From the NCBI RefSeq assembly GCF_026745355.1, contig NC_079210.1, forward strand, positions 23,784,268 through 23,848,267: 64,000 nt of DNA. The letters are read 5' to 3'. Each line of letters opens with the position of its first letter. Within the stretch, counting starts at the first letter, position 1. Source of the stretch: Beta vulgaris subsp. vulgaris. Taxonomy: Eukaryota > Streptophyta > Magnoliopsida > Caryophyllales > Amaranthaceae. The notes under the pieces were generated by a model. It ran no database searches. It had not been told where the DNA came from and worked only from the letters and a program-made list of their open reading frames with translations. Positions 1 through 10,139 of the stretch are shown in pieces. Position numbers and translations under genes: made by a program.

Positions 1-980
1 CCTCGTCTGATCGGATTCTCCCCAGCAGCTACCATGGCCCTTCTCATATCAACTTTTGAGAAAGGTTTTTGTTGTTCCTTTCCCTTCTCCTTGTACTTTC
101 CTTTGCCTTTTCATTTTCCCAGAGAGGCATTCTTTATGAAGTGATCCGGACTTCCACACTTGTGACAGCTTAACTTTCCAGGTTTTTCAGTTCTTCCCTT
201 TGTAGTTCTTGTTGAAGAACTTTTTGAATCTTTTCACGATCAGTGCTGCTTCTTCATCATCAGTTCTGAATCCTCCAGATCATCGGACTTGAGAGCCAAG
301 CCTTAGGTCTATTAGAGTCAACTTCATGAGTTCCTAGATGGATTTCATGAGTAACAAGGAACCGGAAAGTTGCTCGATATTGAATGTGGTGAAATCTTTA
401 GTTTCGAGCAAGGCAGTGACCTTTGCCATCCATTTTTCATCCTGAGGAAGACTTCGTAGAACTTTACGTACTTGTTCCTCGGGGATGATGATCTTTCCTA
501 GAGATTCAAGCTCATTTATGATGTTGGAGAATCTTGTGAGCATCTCTTGAACAGACTCCTTAGGTTTCATTTGAAATAGCTCATATTTGTGCATGAGCAT
601 GTTAATCTTTGATCGCTTGACTTTGTTGTTCCTTCTGAGTAACTTGAAGAAGTTCCCACATTTGCTTGGCTGACTTGCATCCCATGATTCGATTGTGTTC
701 ATGGGGACCAAGACCACAGTGAAGAATTTTCTTGCCAAGTTATCATCTCCATTTTGTCGAAGTCATCTTTATCAAATTTGGAGAGAGTTTGGGAGTCTTC
801 ACCTTTTTCATTTTTCTCTGTGACTTCGAAGTCACCAATCTCTATTACTCTCCAAACTTGATAGTTTTCCCTTGATGAAGATTTCCATACGTTCTTCCAG
901 TATGGGTAATACTTGCCATTAAACATGGGTGGACGCTGAGTTGAGTAACCTTCTTCCAATCTTTCTCCTGATGTGTTCAT
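1..980 (-). pseudogene. Copia-1 gag, frameshifted and truncated by window edge
   Basis: Reading down the minus strand from the ATG at 980, the sequence MNTSGERLEEGYS.. leads into the conserved gag motif FNGKYYPYWKN, then shifts frame near 740 and continues as a UBN2-type gag (KSKINMLMHKYELF-like stretch, FSNIINELESLGK, LRSLP) to a stop at 334. Further on, a zinc knuckle CHKCGSPDHFIKN can be read near 130-170, where the last Cys of the CX2CX4HX4C pattern is lost because one base is missing. The segment at 1-60 reads RRAMVAAWGESD, a typical end of gag in this group. Gag would coat the element's RNA. It cannot make intact protein here. Confidence 0.8.
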
Positions 981-1029
981 CGTTTCCAGGAACTAGCTCC
1001 TCAGTGTTAACTGATTTTGGAGGAACTAG

Positions 1030-1041
1030 GCTCTGATACCA
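1030..1041 (-). other. Primer-binding site of Copia-1 (initiator tRNA-Met)
   Basis: The minus strand reads TGGTATCAGAGC two bases inside the LTR end, the standard complement of the 3' end of plant initiator tRNA-Met used to prime minus-strand DNA synthesis. It fixes the LTR boundary at 1044 and the orientation of the element. Confidence 0.9.
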
Positions 1042-1043
1042 AT

Positions 1044-2213
1044 TGTTAGTCTTGGACAAACACTTAAGCAACTACAAGAGGGGGGGTGAATTGTAGTTGG
1101 AGAGATTTTCAAACTTTTTGCGAAATAAAAGAATGATAAGTAAGAAGAATAATTGCAGAATAAGAAAGAACTAGGAACACGGATTTTTACAAGGAAAACT
1201 TCCTAGGCCAATAGGAAGAAAAACCTTGACCACTAGGGATTTTGACTCAATTCTCTTTAATCACTTTTAGGCCAAAAGACTCTCTTTTGTACAACCTAAA
1301 CTTGGACCAACTCTGTTCCTCTAGGAACTGTTCCCAGTCAGCTGTTCCCCTGAACAGTTGACTTCTCCCTTGACTTCACTCGAAGTCCTTTCTCTTTCTC
1401 TCTTCACTTTCTCTTTCTCTTTTTCTCTCAAGAATGATTATAGATATTGATTCTCTCAACCCAATCTAGAATACATCAATGTCTAAGAAGAAGAAAAACT
1501 GAGCAAACTTTCACTAAAAATATTACATAAAAATTCTGAAAGTTATATTAAGAGATCGTTACAAACATCTATTTGTAGAGACCTATTTACTCGAATTCTT
1601 CTCCACGAACTTCTCCATGTTCTTCTCCATGAACACACGTCCTCTTAGCCACTTCTCCATTTTGTCCGTTGTAATCTTTCCGTTGGCAGTTGAGTTTGTT
1701 GGGCTTCCACGATCTTCTCCATGATCTCAGCCACTTCTCCATGATCACACGCCTTACATATAGTTAGGTTGTTGTGGTTCCTAAATTCTAGGAACTACCT
1801 CAACGTTCACTTTGTTGGCGCGATTGCTTAGGTTAATGTTTGGCGGCTCCTTATTTCAAGGAAAACACCAATGCTGCGCATACATCTCACTAAACAAGAT
1901 ATTATGGAATCTTCATATATTTCATTAGTTATAACCATAATATAAATCGGATAACACAAATAAATAATAAATAATTTTAAACTTGATTAAACACTTAACC
2001 AAACCTTCACAAAATATTTACCATTTTATTTGTGAACCCTAAGAACATTTAACCGTAATAAACTAGACAAATAAAATAAATAAAACAAAAACAAACTAGA
2101 GAACTAGAACTAAGACATAAACAAGTTACTTCTAACAAGGAAACTAAAGACCGAATTAAACTAATAAAATGTAAACATTAATCATATGTCATTATCAAAA
2201 TAGTAAAATAACA
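1044..2213 (-). repeat. 5' LTR of Copia-1 (1170 bp)
   Basis: Bounded by TGTTA at 1044 and TAACA ending at 2213 (plus strand), a perfect 5-bp terminal inverted repeat. It has the G-run motif AGAGGGGGGGTGAATTG about 35 bp from the inner edge, which recurs in the LTR of Copia-2 at 6609. Its outer half (1890-2213) is AT-rich. No second copy is in the window, so LTR divergence cannot be read. Confidence 0.8.
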
Positions 2214-2951
2214 GCTATCTTGCAGACCATACCTCTTCAGCAGCTCCTTGAGGTATTTTTGTTGATGGATCATGATTCCATCTTTGGTTTGCTTGATTTG
2301 AAGAACAAGGAAGAATTCAAGCTCTCCCATCATACTCATCTCAAATTCGCTCTTCATTAAATCTGTAAACTCTTTACACAAATAAGGATTGGTAGCTCCA
2401 AACAAAATATCATCAACATATATTTGGACCACTAACAGATCAGTTCCCCTTTCTTTCAAGAATCGTGTCTTGTCAACTGATCCTCTCTTATAACCGTTTT
2501 CTAAAAGAAAACTGGAAAGTCTCTCATACCAAGCTCTGGGAGCTTGTTTGAGACCATATAGAGCTTTATCGAGTTTTAAAACATGATTTGGCAAATCACT
2601 ATCCTCAAAGCCAGGGGGCAGCTTTACATAAACATCTTCTTTCAAATAGCCATTAAGAAAGGCTGTCTTAACGTCCACTTGAAAGAGTTTAAAACTCATT
2701 TGAGCAGCAAATGCAATTAATATCCTGATAGCTTCAAGCCTGGCTACTGGAGCAAAGGTTTCATCATAATCAATTCCTTCCTGTTGATTAAACCCTTGAA
2801 CCACTAGCCTAGCTTTGTTTCTGACTATAATTCCTGAATCATCCAATTTGTTCCTGAATACCCATTTAGTTCCAATAACAGACATGTTCTCCGTCTTGGG
2901 TTCAAGATGCCATACTTGATTTTTCTCAAACTGATTGAGTTCATCTTGTAT
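2214..2951 (-). pseudogene. Copia-2 reverse transcriptase (5' two-thirds)
   Basis: Reverse transcriptase that would copy element RNA into DNA. Visible on the minus strand: [37 protein letters not shown], the [10 protein letters not shown] motif (first catalytic Asp), [15 protein letters not shown], and the catalytic YVDDILFG motif. The frame from 2885 is open as far as the Copia-1 insertion; the last residues before the break are KRYGLQDS, after which the reading runs into Copia-1 LTR. The RT C-terminus and RNase H are missing from the window. Upstream it is separated from the integrase by the hAT insertion at 2952. Confidence 0.9.
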
Positions 2952-3652
2952 CAGTGGCGGATTATGGTTAGGGCGGGTAGGGGCCTGGCCCCCCTTAGCT
3001 ATATCAGATAAAAAATACTCAACTCAAACATGATAATTAAGTTGGCATGGTGGCACCAAGTGGATGCATTGCACAACAACATTGCAAATGATGCGCGTTC
3101 GAATCTCCCTGCAGTATTGTTTTGTACTTCTCTTCTTTCTTTATTTTGAGGACCTTTTCCCTTTTTTTTTTTTAGGTAAACCTTTTTTTTTGAGGTAACC
3201 CTTTGGCCATTTTTTGTTATTATCTTTTTTTCTTTTTTCTCCCACTATAATAAGTACCCTCTTTTCACAAATTATTCCTAACAATCATAAAAAGTATATA
3301 TACCTCACATTTTCTATTTGTGTGTTTTAATAAATCAATTTGGTTCTTGATTTAGTTATTAATGAAACCTTCCTTCAATTTCTTAAAAATCCACTTATAT
3401 ATAAGCTATTCTTTCAATTGTTGAAGATTTGATAATGTTCAAACATATAAATAGACAAAACTGCTTTAAATTTAAGAATTGAGATTTAGAACGATGTTAG
3501 CTACTACTTCTTTGTAGCCATTGATAATAGTATATTTAAACTTTAGTAATGTGCTTCTACTAGTGTTTTTATTCATCATTTAAAATTTTGTAGTTTAACT
3601 TTTAATTTATCTATCCGGCCCCTGTAAAGTAATTGGTCAAGATCCGCCACTG
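2952..3652. mobile_element. Non-autonomous hAT transposon (701 bp) with 8-bp TSD
   Basis: Terminal inverted repeat CAGTGGCGGAT at 2952 and its complement ATCCGCCACTG ending at 3652. Flanks TCTTGTAT (2944-2951) and TCTTGCAT (3653-3660) are an 8-bp target duplication with one transition; hAT elements duplicate 8 bp. Removing the insert and one flank restores the Copia reading WVLAMQDELNQ, which confirms the boundaries. Subterminal runs of C and G (GGGGCCTGGCCCCCC near 2980, CCGGCCCC near 3616) also pair. The interior is AT-rich without a transposase. Confidence 0.9.
3032..3112 (+). other. tRNA-like A-box and B-box inside the hAT element
   Basis: The stretch has TGGCATGGTGG (A-box-like) and, about 60 bp later, GCGTTCGAATCTC (B-box-like), the spacing and sequence of an RNA polymerase III internal promoter. 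It does not fold as a full tRNA with an acceptor stem that I can pair, so it is a tRNA-derived or tRNA-like segment and not a tRNA gene. Confidence 0.4.
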
Positions 3653-5523
3653 TCTTGCATGGCTAAAACCCAATCTGGATCCGTTAAAGCAACCTTATAG
3701 TCAGTAGGTTCAACACTTGATAAGAAGGAGTAGAATGCACAAAAGTTTTGCAAAGTAGAATTCCGTGTCTGCACCCCCTTGTTAATGTCACTAATGATTA
3801 GATCAGTGGGGTGAGAGGACTTGTACTTAAAAGATTTGTTCATATCAAAATTTTCATTTGTGCCTTCTAATGTCAAACCTGTTCCTATACTGGTTCCCCC
3901 TGTCTCATTGTTGTTTTGAGCAGGTGAACCAGTTTCCATAGTGGTCTCATCTGCATCATCTTCATGTGGATGAGCATCTGAGTCACTATCTCCTTCCCTT
4001 ACCTCTTGAGCTACCTGATTCTGTGCTGGACCAGACTCTTCCTCTCTATAAGAGTTGTGTGGTGAGCCTGGTTCAGCACCTTCTCCATCTTTAGCTCCTG
4101 TAAAGTTCAGCATACCAATTTCGAATTCATCAGCATCTTCAACCTGCACATGCTTGCTGAACATGTTAGTCTCATCAAACAAAACATGGATACTTTCTTC
4201 AACACACAAGGTTCTTTTATTGAAAACATTGTATGCCTTGCTGTGTGAAGAGTATCCAACGAAAACAGTCTCATCACTCCTAGGGTCAAACTTGTCCAAA
4301 CTTGTTTTACCATTGTTGTGTACAAAACATTTGCACCCAAAAATGCATAAATGTACAATGTTTGGTTTTCTTCCCCTAAGGAGCTCATAAGGTGTTTTCT
4401 TAAGTAAAGGTCTCAACATTACCCTATTCAAAATATAACACGCAGTACTCACAGCCTCAGCCCAAAAGTTTCGAGGAAGACCACTCTCTAGAAGCATTCT
4501 TCTTGTCATTTCTTCTAGAGTGCGATTTTTCCTTTCAACCACTCCATTTTGTTGTGGAGTTCTAGGGGCTGAAAAATTGTGAGATACACCATGATCATTA
4601 CAGTAGGTTATGAAGCTGACATTGTCAAATTCAGAACCATGATCAGACCGGATAGAGACCAGTTGATGACTAATCTTGTTTTGGACTTGTTTTACCAGAA
4701 TTTCAAATTCTTCAAAAGTTTCATTTTTAAACTTCAAAAAAATTGTCCAAGTGAAACGAGAATAATCATCAACTAGCACAAACACATAACTATGACCATT
4801 TCGACTTTGCACACGCATGGGCCCACACAAGTCCATGTGTACAAGTTCAAAAGGTCTAGTTGTGCTCACAAACTTCTTTGGCTGAAAAGAAGACTTGACA
4901 TGTTTACATTTTGCACATTCATGACAAATGTGATCTGCAACAAACTTGATGTTAGGTAGACCTGTCACCAAGTCTTGAGACCTCAGTTTATTGAGTAAAG
5001 AGAAACTTACATGTCCAAGTCTCTTATGCCACAACCAATGATCATCCTTTATAACACTAAGACAAGTGGCGCTGGTCTCTGGAATCTGACTTAAAAATGT
5101 TATGTAAACATTGTTATGTCGAAATCCCTTGCAGACCAGTTCCCTTGTTTTAGTGTTGACTATATGACAAAGATTGGTTTCAAATTCCACATGGTTTCCT
5201 TTGTCACATAGTTGAGAAATGCTCAAGAGGTTATGTTTCAAACCTTCTACAAAGTAAACATCATTAATAGCTTGAGAAAGTGTCTTACCAACCTTACCTA
5301 TACCTTTAATCAATCCTTTGCTATTGTCTCCAAAGGTGACACTTCCTCCTTCATAGGCTACGAGTGAGAGAAATTGACTTTTATCTCCTGACATGTGTCT
5401 TGAGCAACCACTGTCCAAATACCAGTATGGTTTTGCTCTCACTCTAACCTGTTCTTCATCGGAAGAGCTGCTTCTTGCCATGAAACACATGTGACCTTTC
5501 TTTCCAAAACTGGTCTGCTTCTA
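3653..5523 (-). pseudogene. Copia-2 protease and integrase
   Basis: One long minus-strand frame. The aspartic protease shows YWYLDSGCSRHMSG (DSG active site) near its start. The integrase zinc-binding part has WHKRLGHVS and CHECAKC. The catalytic core shows HMDLCGP, VFVLVDDYSRF, RSDHGSEF and PQQNGVVERKNRTLEEM, the D,D-35-E pattern of a Ty1/Copia integrase. An acidic linker rich in E, D, S follows, then LTDPDWVLAMQ, where the hAT element interrupts. A TAG codon (5521-5523) separates this frame from the upstream zinc knuckle, with 10 sense codons between it and the first Met. Without the stop the gag-pol frame would be continuous, as usual for Copia. Confidence 0.88.
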
Positions 5524-6541
5524 GTCTATGTCTCCAACCAGTGCAGTCACACACATTAGGGCTTCATCTTCCTCGCTTTCACCACCTGAATCAGAATCAC
5601 CCCAGGCGGCTAGCATAGCCCTCTTAGTCATTTTCTTCTCTCTCTGTCCTCCTTTATCATTCTTCCATGCTGGACAATCCTTGATCATGTGTCCAGTTTC
5701 TCCACATTTGAAGCAACCAGGAGCTAGTCTTCTTTGAGTTGCCCTTGTTCTTCCAAGACTTCCCCTTGAACTGCGTTCTGAGACTCCTCTCAAACCTCTT
5801 AGCCATGAGTCCAATCTCATCAACATCTTCATCATTCTCCTCACCCTTCAAAGCTAACCCACAACTTTTGCTTGTGCTTTCCTCCTTTGAATCCACCAAC
5901 ATCTCATGAGTCATTAATGACCCAATAAGTTGTTCTATGGACAAGGTCGTTAGATCCTTAGCTTCCTGAATAGCAGTCACCTTGGGCAGCCATTTACCTG
6001 TCAAACTTCTCAAGATCTTTCTTACCAAATCTTCATTAGTAAAGTTCTTTCCAAGAGATTTAAGTTCATTGATAATTGACATGAAACGAGTAAACATATC
6101 TCTTATATTTTCATCTCGGTTCATATCAAAAGTTTCATATTTAGACATTAGCTTATCAACTTTAGATCTCCTGACTTCACTAGTGCCTTCATAGGCTAAT
6201 TCTACGGTTTCCCATATTTCCTTAGCAGTAGAGCATGCTAAAATACGGCTTACCTCATTATCAGCAATACCTTGTTGAAGTAGTGACATGGCCTTTGCAT
6301 TCTTCTCGAGAGTCTTCAGATCTGTAGTAGTGTACTCACTCTCCTTCCTCTCTGTTCCATCTGAATTGTTAGCCACCTTCCTTGGTCCATTCTTGATTAT
6401 CATCCAGCACTCATAGTCTGTGCCAATGATCAGATTTCTCATGCAATTTTTCCACCAAGGATAGTTGGTTCCATTGAACTTTGGCAACCTTGATCCTCCG
6501 GGTCCACTGGTCATTTCTTGAGTAGTCATTATGTCTTCCAT
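5524..6541 (-). pseudogene. Copia-2 gag with zinc knuckle, one frameshift
   Basis: Starts at the ATG at 6541 (MEDIMTTQEMTSG). Visible: LPKFNGTNYPWWKNCM (DUF4219-like), the UBN2 gag core with SKVDKLMSKYETFDM and IINELKSLGKNF, and a Lys-rich basic stretch FKGKSWKNKGNSKK. Near 5735 the frame shifts, and the canonical zinc knuckle CFKCGETGHMIKDC (CX2CX4HX4C) is read in the next frame, followed by RAMLAAWGDSD and an acidic tail ending at the TAG at 5521-5523. Gag would package the element's RNA into virus-like particles in the cytoplasm. This copy is disabled by the frameshift. Confidence 0.88.
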
Positions 6542-6571
6542 CTCTAGATGTTACCCTTTCAAGAAGTTAGC

Positions 6572-6582
6572 CTCTGATACCA
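6572..6582 (-). other. Primer-binding site of Copia-2 (tRNA-Met type)
   Basis: The minus strand reads TGGTATCAGAG just inside the LTR, matching the start of the initiator tRNA-Met complement; the twelfth base is G instead of C. Confidence 0.85.
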
Positions 6583-6584
6583 AT

Positions 6585-7729
6585 TGTAAGTGCAAGAGAT
6601 ACTCAAGAGGGGGGGTGAATTGAGTGTTTGTCCTAATGTTGTAACTTTTTCGATTATAGTAAGAACAGTAAAAGAACAGTTCTCTAGCAGCGGAAATAAA
6701 AGCAATGAATAAACAACACATGGATTTAACGAGGGTTCGACTTCTAATAAGTCTACGTCCTCCACTCACTCACTCTTTTATTAATCAACTCAGAATTACA
6801 CTCAATCACTTATGCACCAATGCACAAGATGATTCCACAACTTCCACCTATGGAAGTTCGACTCAACCACCAACTATGATGGTCCAAATGAAGTTGATCC
6901 CTGATCAACTTCCCCAACAAACTGAACTCACAGAATGCTCAAATTCAACAAGTTTTCTCTCAAGAATAAAACAGCCTAACACGCTTAGAATGAGAGTAGT
7001 TTAAGATCTATGTGGTATTAGGGTTTGTGCTAGGTTTGAGAGCTTGAGAGAGAGAATGCTTTTGCTTAGAGTATATGAAAATATGCGTGCAAAAGCCCCC
7101 ACGTTTGTGTGCTAGCAGAACTCCTTAAATAAGCCTTTGGTAAGTAAATGTTACATGATATTATGAGAGTATATTTTCCTCGGAAATATGGAAATTATTC
7201 CAAGGAAAATATACTCACTGATTTTATTTGATATCAAATAAAATCGGTATGATATCATATAACATACTTACCATACTTAAGAAATCTTGCTCACACAACA
7301 AACCATGCATCCGTGTATTTTGAAAATCAATTTTACGCGGAAAGAAAACTTTCCTAAAATACGAATGCATGAAATAAACCCTAGAGGACTGGTTCAGATC
7401 TGTTTCCAGACTGTTCCAATCAACCAAGTTTCAGTTGTGTATGACAAGTAACCGAGGTTTCTTGTCATCCACAATTAACTCATCTCTCTAGTTTCAAACC
7501 TTTATAGTGCATTAAAACCTTTATACCACTTACATTGCATCTAAGACCTAAATGCTACAACTTGATCTTGGTCTTCATGCAATTCTTCAAGACTTGGCTT
7601 CACTAGCTTCGTCTTTCTATCCATTGAACTTGTACTTTGGAACCTACACATGCAAACAGAAACATGCATGCAATATAATAGTTCAATGTGGTTTGTCATC
7701 ACTCAAAACTCAAAATAGGGAACTCAACA
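6585..7729 (-). repeat. 5' LTR of Copia-2 (about 1145 bp)
   Basis: Starts TGTAAGTG beside the primer-binding site and ends at AACTCAACA (7729). The outer end is set by the junction with Gypsy LTR sequence that begins GTTCC at 7730. It shares the AGAGGGGGGGTGAATTG motif near the inner end with the Copia-1 LTR. It contains several inverted stretches near 7160-7250 and no long open frame that makes sense. Confidence 0.72.
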
Positions 7730-7770
7730 GTTCCCCCTTTTGCGTACTGAGTACAAAATCGACATAAACA
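7730..7770 (+). repeat. Stub of the Tat 5' LTR
   Basis: TTTTGCGTACTGAGTACAAA and on to CATAAACA (7737-7770) matches the last 34 bp of the 3' LTR (ending 16618) with two differences (TTAG to TGAG, GGC to GAC). Upstream bases GTTCC also match the 3' LTR, after which the sequence jumps into Copia-2. This shows that Copia-2 landed about 40 bp from the end of this LTR. Confidence 0.8.
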
Positions 7771-7771
7771 A

Positions 7772-7792
7772 TTTGGCGCCCACCGCGAGGCC
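7772..7792 (+). other. Primer-binding site of the Tat element
   Basis: TTTGGCGCCCACCGCGAGGCC lies one base after the LTR end. The TTGGCGCC core directly after the LTR is the common position and form of a plant Gypsy primer-binding site. I have not assigned the priming tRNA. Confidence 0.7.
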
Positions 7793-7886
7793 ACAACAAG
7801 ATTTCTATACATCTGTTTACAACTCTTACTTTTCATTGTTTCGTATACGTTTGCTCTTTGTTTTTCCCCCCTTTTTGGTGTTTTCA

Positions 7887-9318
7887 ATGGCAGGCGAATT
7901 GGTCACCATTCAGGAAGTCACTGACGTCAATCGTGTCAAAGCAGCGATGGCAACGCTAAAAGAGAGCTACGTCGCATCTTGCAAGGAGAATCAAAGTCTG
8001 AAGTTCGCCCAACAACATTCCAAAGGAACAAGGCCTCGCAATACTTGTGGCGTCTCCAAGATGCCAAATCTGGATGCTGAAGGATTTAAGACTCTGTTGA
8101 ATCGCAACATCCTAGAGGACGGCGACGAGTCGGACAAGGATGATGATAATGATGACGGCGTTGGCGCGAATCCCTCAGAGAGACCGTTGCAAGCGTAGTC
8201 GTGCGTCCACCTCGACGACCCTGTCCAACAACTGGAAGATATGATCGTTCGCATTCCAGGTGTCCCTCGCCCCATGGAGAAAGCAACACCGAATAGCTAT
8301 GCAGACTCACCTTTTGCTGATCCCATTGCCTTGATCGAAGTGCCGAAACTATTTGTTGTTCCGACCATGAAACTGTACGATGGCACCACCGATCCCAACT
8401 ATCACGTCGCTCAATATAAACAGAGGATGCTCATCATCTCCATCCCGGAGAACATGCGAGAAGCATGCATGTGCAAAGTTTTTCTCTCGACGTTGACCGG
8501 TCCAACACTCCAGTGTTTCATCAATCTCAATAACGGGACCATCTCCTCCTTTACTCAATTGATTAACGCTTTTAATATGCAATTTGCTAACAGTCGAAAA
8601 ATGGAAAAACAAGCTAGCGATTTACAAAGAATTGTGCAAAAATCTAATGAATCGTTGAAGGAATTTGTGAACAGGTTTAACATGGAGAAAATGTCCATCC
8701 CAAACTGCGACACTAGAACCTCCATTGTAGCGTTCAGGCGAGGGCTAGATGAGGAGTCAGGCCTTTACAAAGAGTTGACCACGTATCCATTCCCGACCTC
8801 CGAAGACGCCCAAGCCAAGGCTTTGGCCTAAATCAGGTTTGAGGAAGACATGTAGTCAAGGAAGGCATACGCCGGCACAGATAGCCGAAAGTTCGCGACC
8901 ACCAAACAAAGTTCGTGGCATCAAAAACCCTCCAACAATTTGCAGCAGGTCCACAACGCCCATCAGTCTGGATCTATCAAGTATTGGAAAAGCGATCCAG
9001 GCCTACCACCCAAGCTCATTGAATATGGCTTCAGAGTCAACACCTCAGGTAGTATCATAAATACGTTACACTCTATAGGTAATGTTGTTAAATGGCCTTT
9101 TGAGGAGTGACAAACCAGCACCTAGGCGAGACAAATCCAAATGGTGCGAGTGTCACGACGACCATGGACACAACAGTAAAAAATGTGCCGCGCTAAGACG
9201 AGAAGTAGCCCATCTCCTCAAGCAAGGTCACTTGAAAGATCTGTTGACTGAGAAGGAAAGGAGACCTCGTCCAAACACGACGATCGTTGACAACCACCTT
9301 CGTCGTGAACTTATGTAA
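7887..9318 (+). pseudogene. Tat gag (capsid and zinc-knuckle region)
   Basis: The ATG at 7887 opens MAGELVTIQEVTDVNRV. A TAG at 8196-8198 interrupts, but the same frame continues (SCVHLDDPVQQLEDMIVRIP) into the retrotransposon gag domain: LYDGTTDPNYHVAQYKQ, CKVFLSTLTG, FNMQFANSRK, LKEFVNRFN, to a TAA at 8829. After further stops and a frameshift, 9082-9318 carries [18 protein letters not shown], the Cys/His nucleic-acid-binding segment. Gag would form the particle and bind RNA. At least two nonsense codons and one frameshift disable it. Confidence 0.82.
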
Positions 9319-9458
9319 AGGTAATCAATGTTATTAGTGGTGGATCAGATATCTATGGACCGACCTATTCTACAGCTAAACGACACGCGAGAGATGACTT
9401 TAGTCAGGACGTCGTCCCAAAAGAATTATGTCATTCGCGTGACGCCGAACTTGAAGCT

Positions 9459-9839
9459 ATGCCCATCACGTTTGATGAGTGCGACCTTGGTGATGACATG
9501 GACATACACCACGACGGATTAGTAATATCTCTAATTGTTAGTAATTGTTTACTTAAACGTGTGTTAGTGGATAATAGCAGCTCAGCCAACGTCCTCATTA
9601 AAGACGCTTTAGAAGATATGTGCATCGATGAACGCGACATCATCCGAAAGTCCACCGTCCTCGTCGGATTTAGTGGCGAGGCCAAGCATTCCATGGGAGA
9701 ATTGACGCTGCCTACCTACGCCAAGGGAGTAAACATGCCTACTAAATTTTATGTCGTTAACTGTCCTTCTTCTTATAATGTCATTTTAGGCAGACCCTGG
9801 ATCCACAACATGAAGGTTGTCCCATCATCGTACCATTAG
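9459..9839 (+). pseudogene. Tat aspartic protease, altered active site
   Basis: The frame contains the retropepsin pattern KRVLVDNSSSANVLIKDA followed by LVGFSGEAKHSMGELTLP and the flap-end motif YNVILGRPWIHNM. The catalytic triad in this lineage is normally D-T/N-G-S-S; here it reads DNSSS, so the Gly after the catalytic pair is replaced by Ser, which probably abolishes activity. It would process the Gag-Pol polyprotein. The frame closes with a stop at 9837-9839. Confidence 0.8.
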
Positions 9840-10139
9840 TCATTGAAATTCCCCACCAGATGGGGAGTGCAAGAGATCAAAGGAGACAGGCGAATTGCTA
9901 AATGTTATAAGTCGTCCCTTAAACCACGAAAAATGGAGGCATGACAACTACAAATGCAGGCGTTGGGAGAGCAAGACTTCAACAAACAACAAGTGGACGA
10001 TGTCATATTAGATCCCAGCAAGCCCGAACAAACTATTAAAATAAGGGCATCATTATCTTCTGATGTCAGACAACATGTAATTGAGTTTTAAACGGCTAAC
10101 GATGATTGTTTTGCGTGGTCACACGAAGATGTTATAGGT

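Larger units (their letters stand above)
1..2213 (-). mobile_element. Copia LTR retrotransposon 1 (SIRE-like), 5' part only
   Basis: The minus strand reads LTR (2213 to 1044), a primer-binding site, then gag running off the left edge, so this is the 5' part of a Copia element. The LTR begins TGTTA and ends TAACA. Position 2214 falls exactly within the reverse-transcriptase codons of a second Copia element (codons for LQDS end at the junction), so this element inserted into that one. Its pol and 3' LTR, and the far side of the target, lie left of the window. Gag sequence and LTR style resemble the second Copia, which suggests related families; the lineage name is inference. Confidence 0.85.
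2214..7729 (-). mobile_element. Copia LTR retrotransposon 2 (SIRE-like), broken by two insertions
   Basis: On the minus strand the order is LTR (7729-6585), primer-binding site, gag, zinc knuckle, protease, integrase, reverse transcriptase, which is the Copia gene order. The RT stops at 2214 where Copia-1 inserted, and a hAT element sits at 2952-3652 in the integrase-RT linker. RNase H and the 3' LTR must lie left of the window. RT and gag motifs ([36 protein letters not shown]) fit the SIRE/Maximus lineage. The outer LTR end at 7729 abuts the remains of a Gypsy LTR, so this copy is younger than that Gypsy. Confidence 0.88.

Noticed and set aside
3032..3112. tRNA gene
   Set aside because: A- and B-box words are present but no acceptor stem or anticodon arm could be paired.
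4055..4776. Plus-strand frames across the Copia-2 integrase
   Set aside because: Antisense shadows of a well-supported integrase frame.
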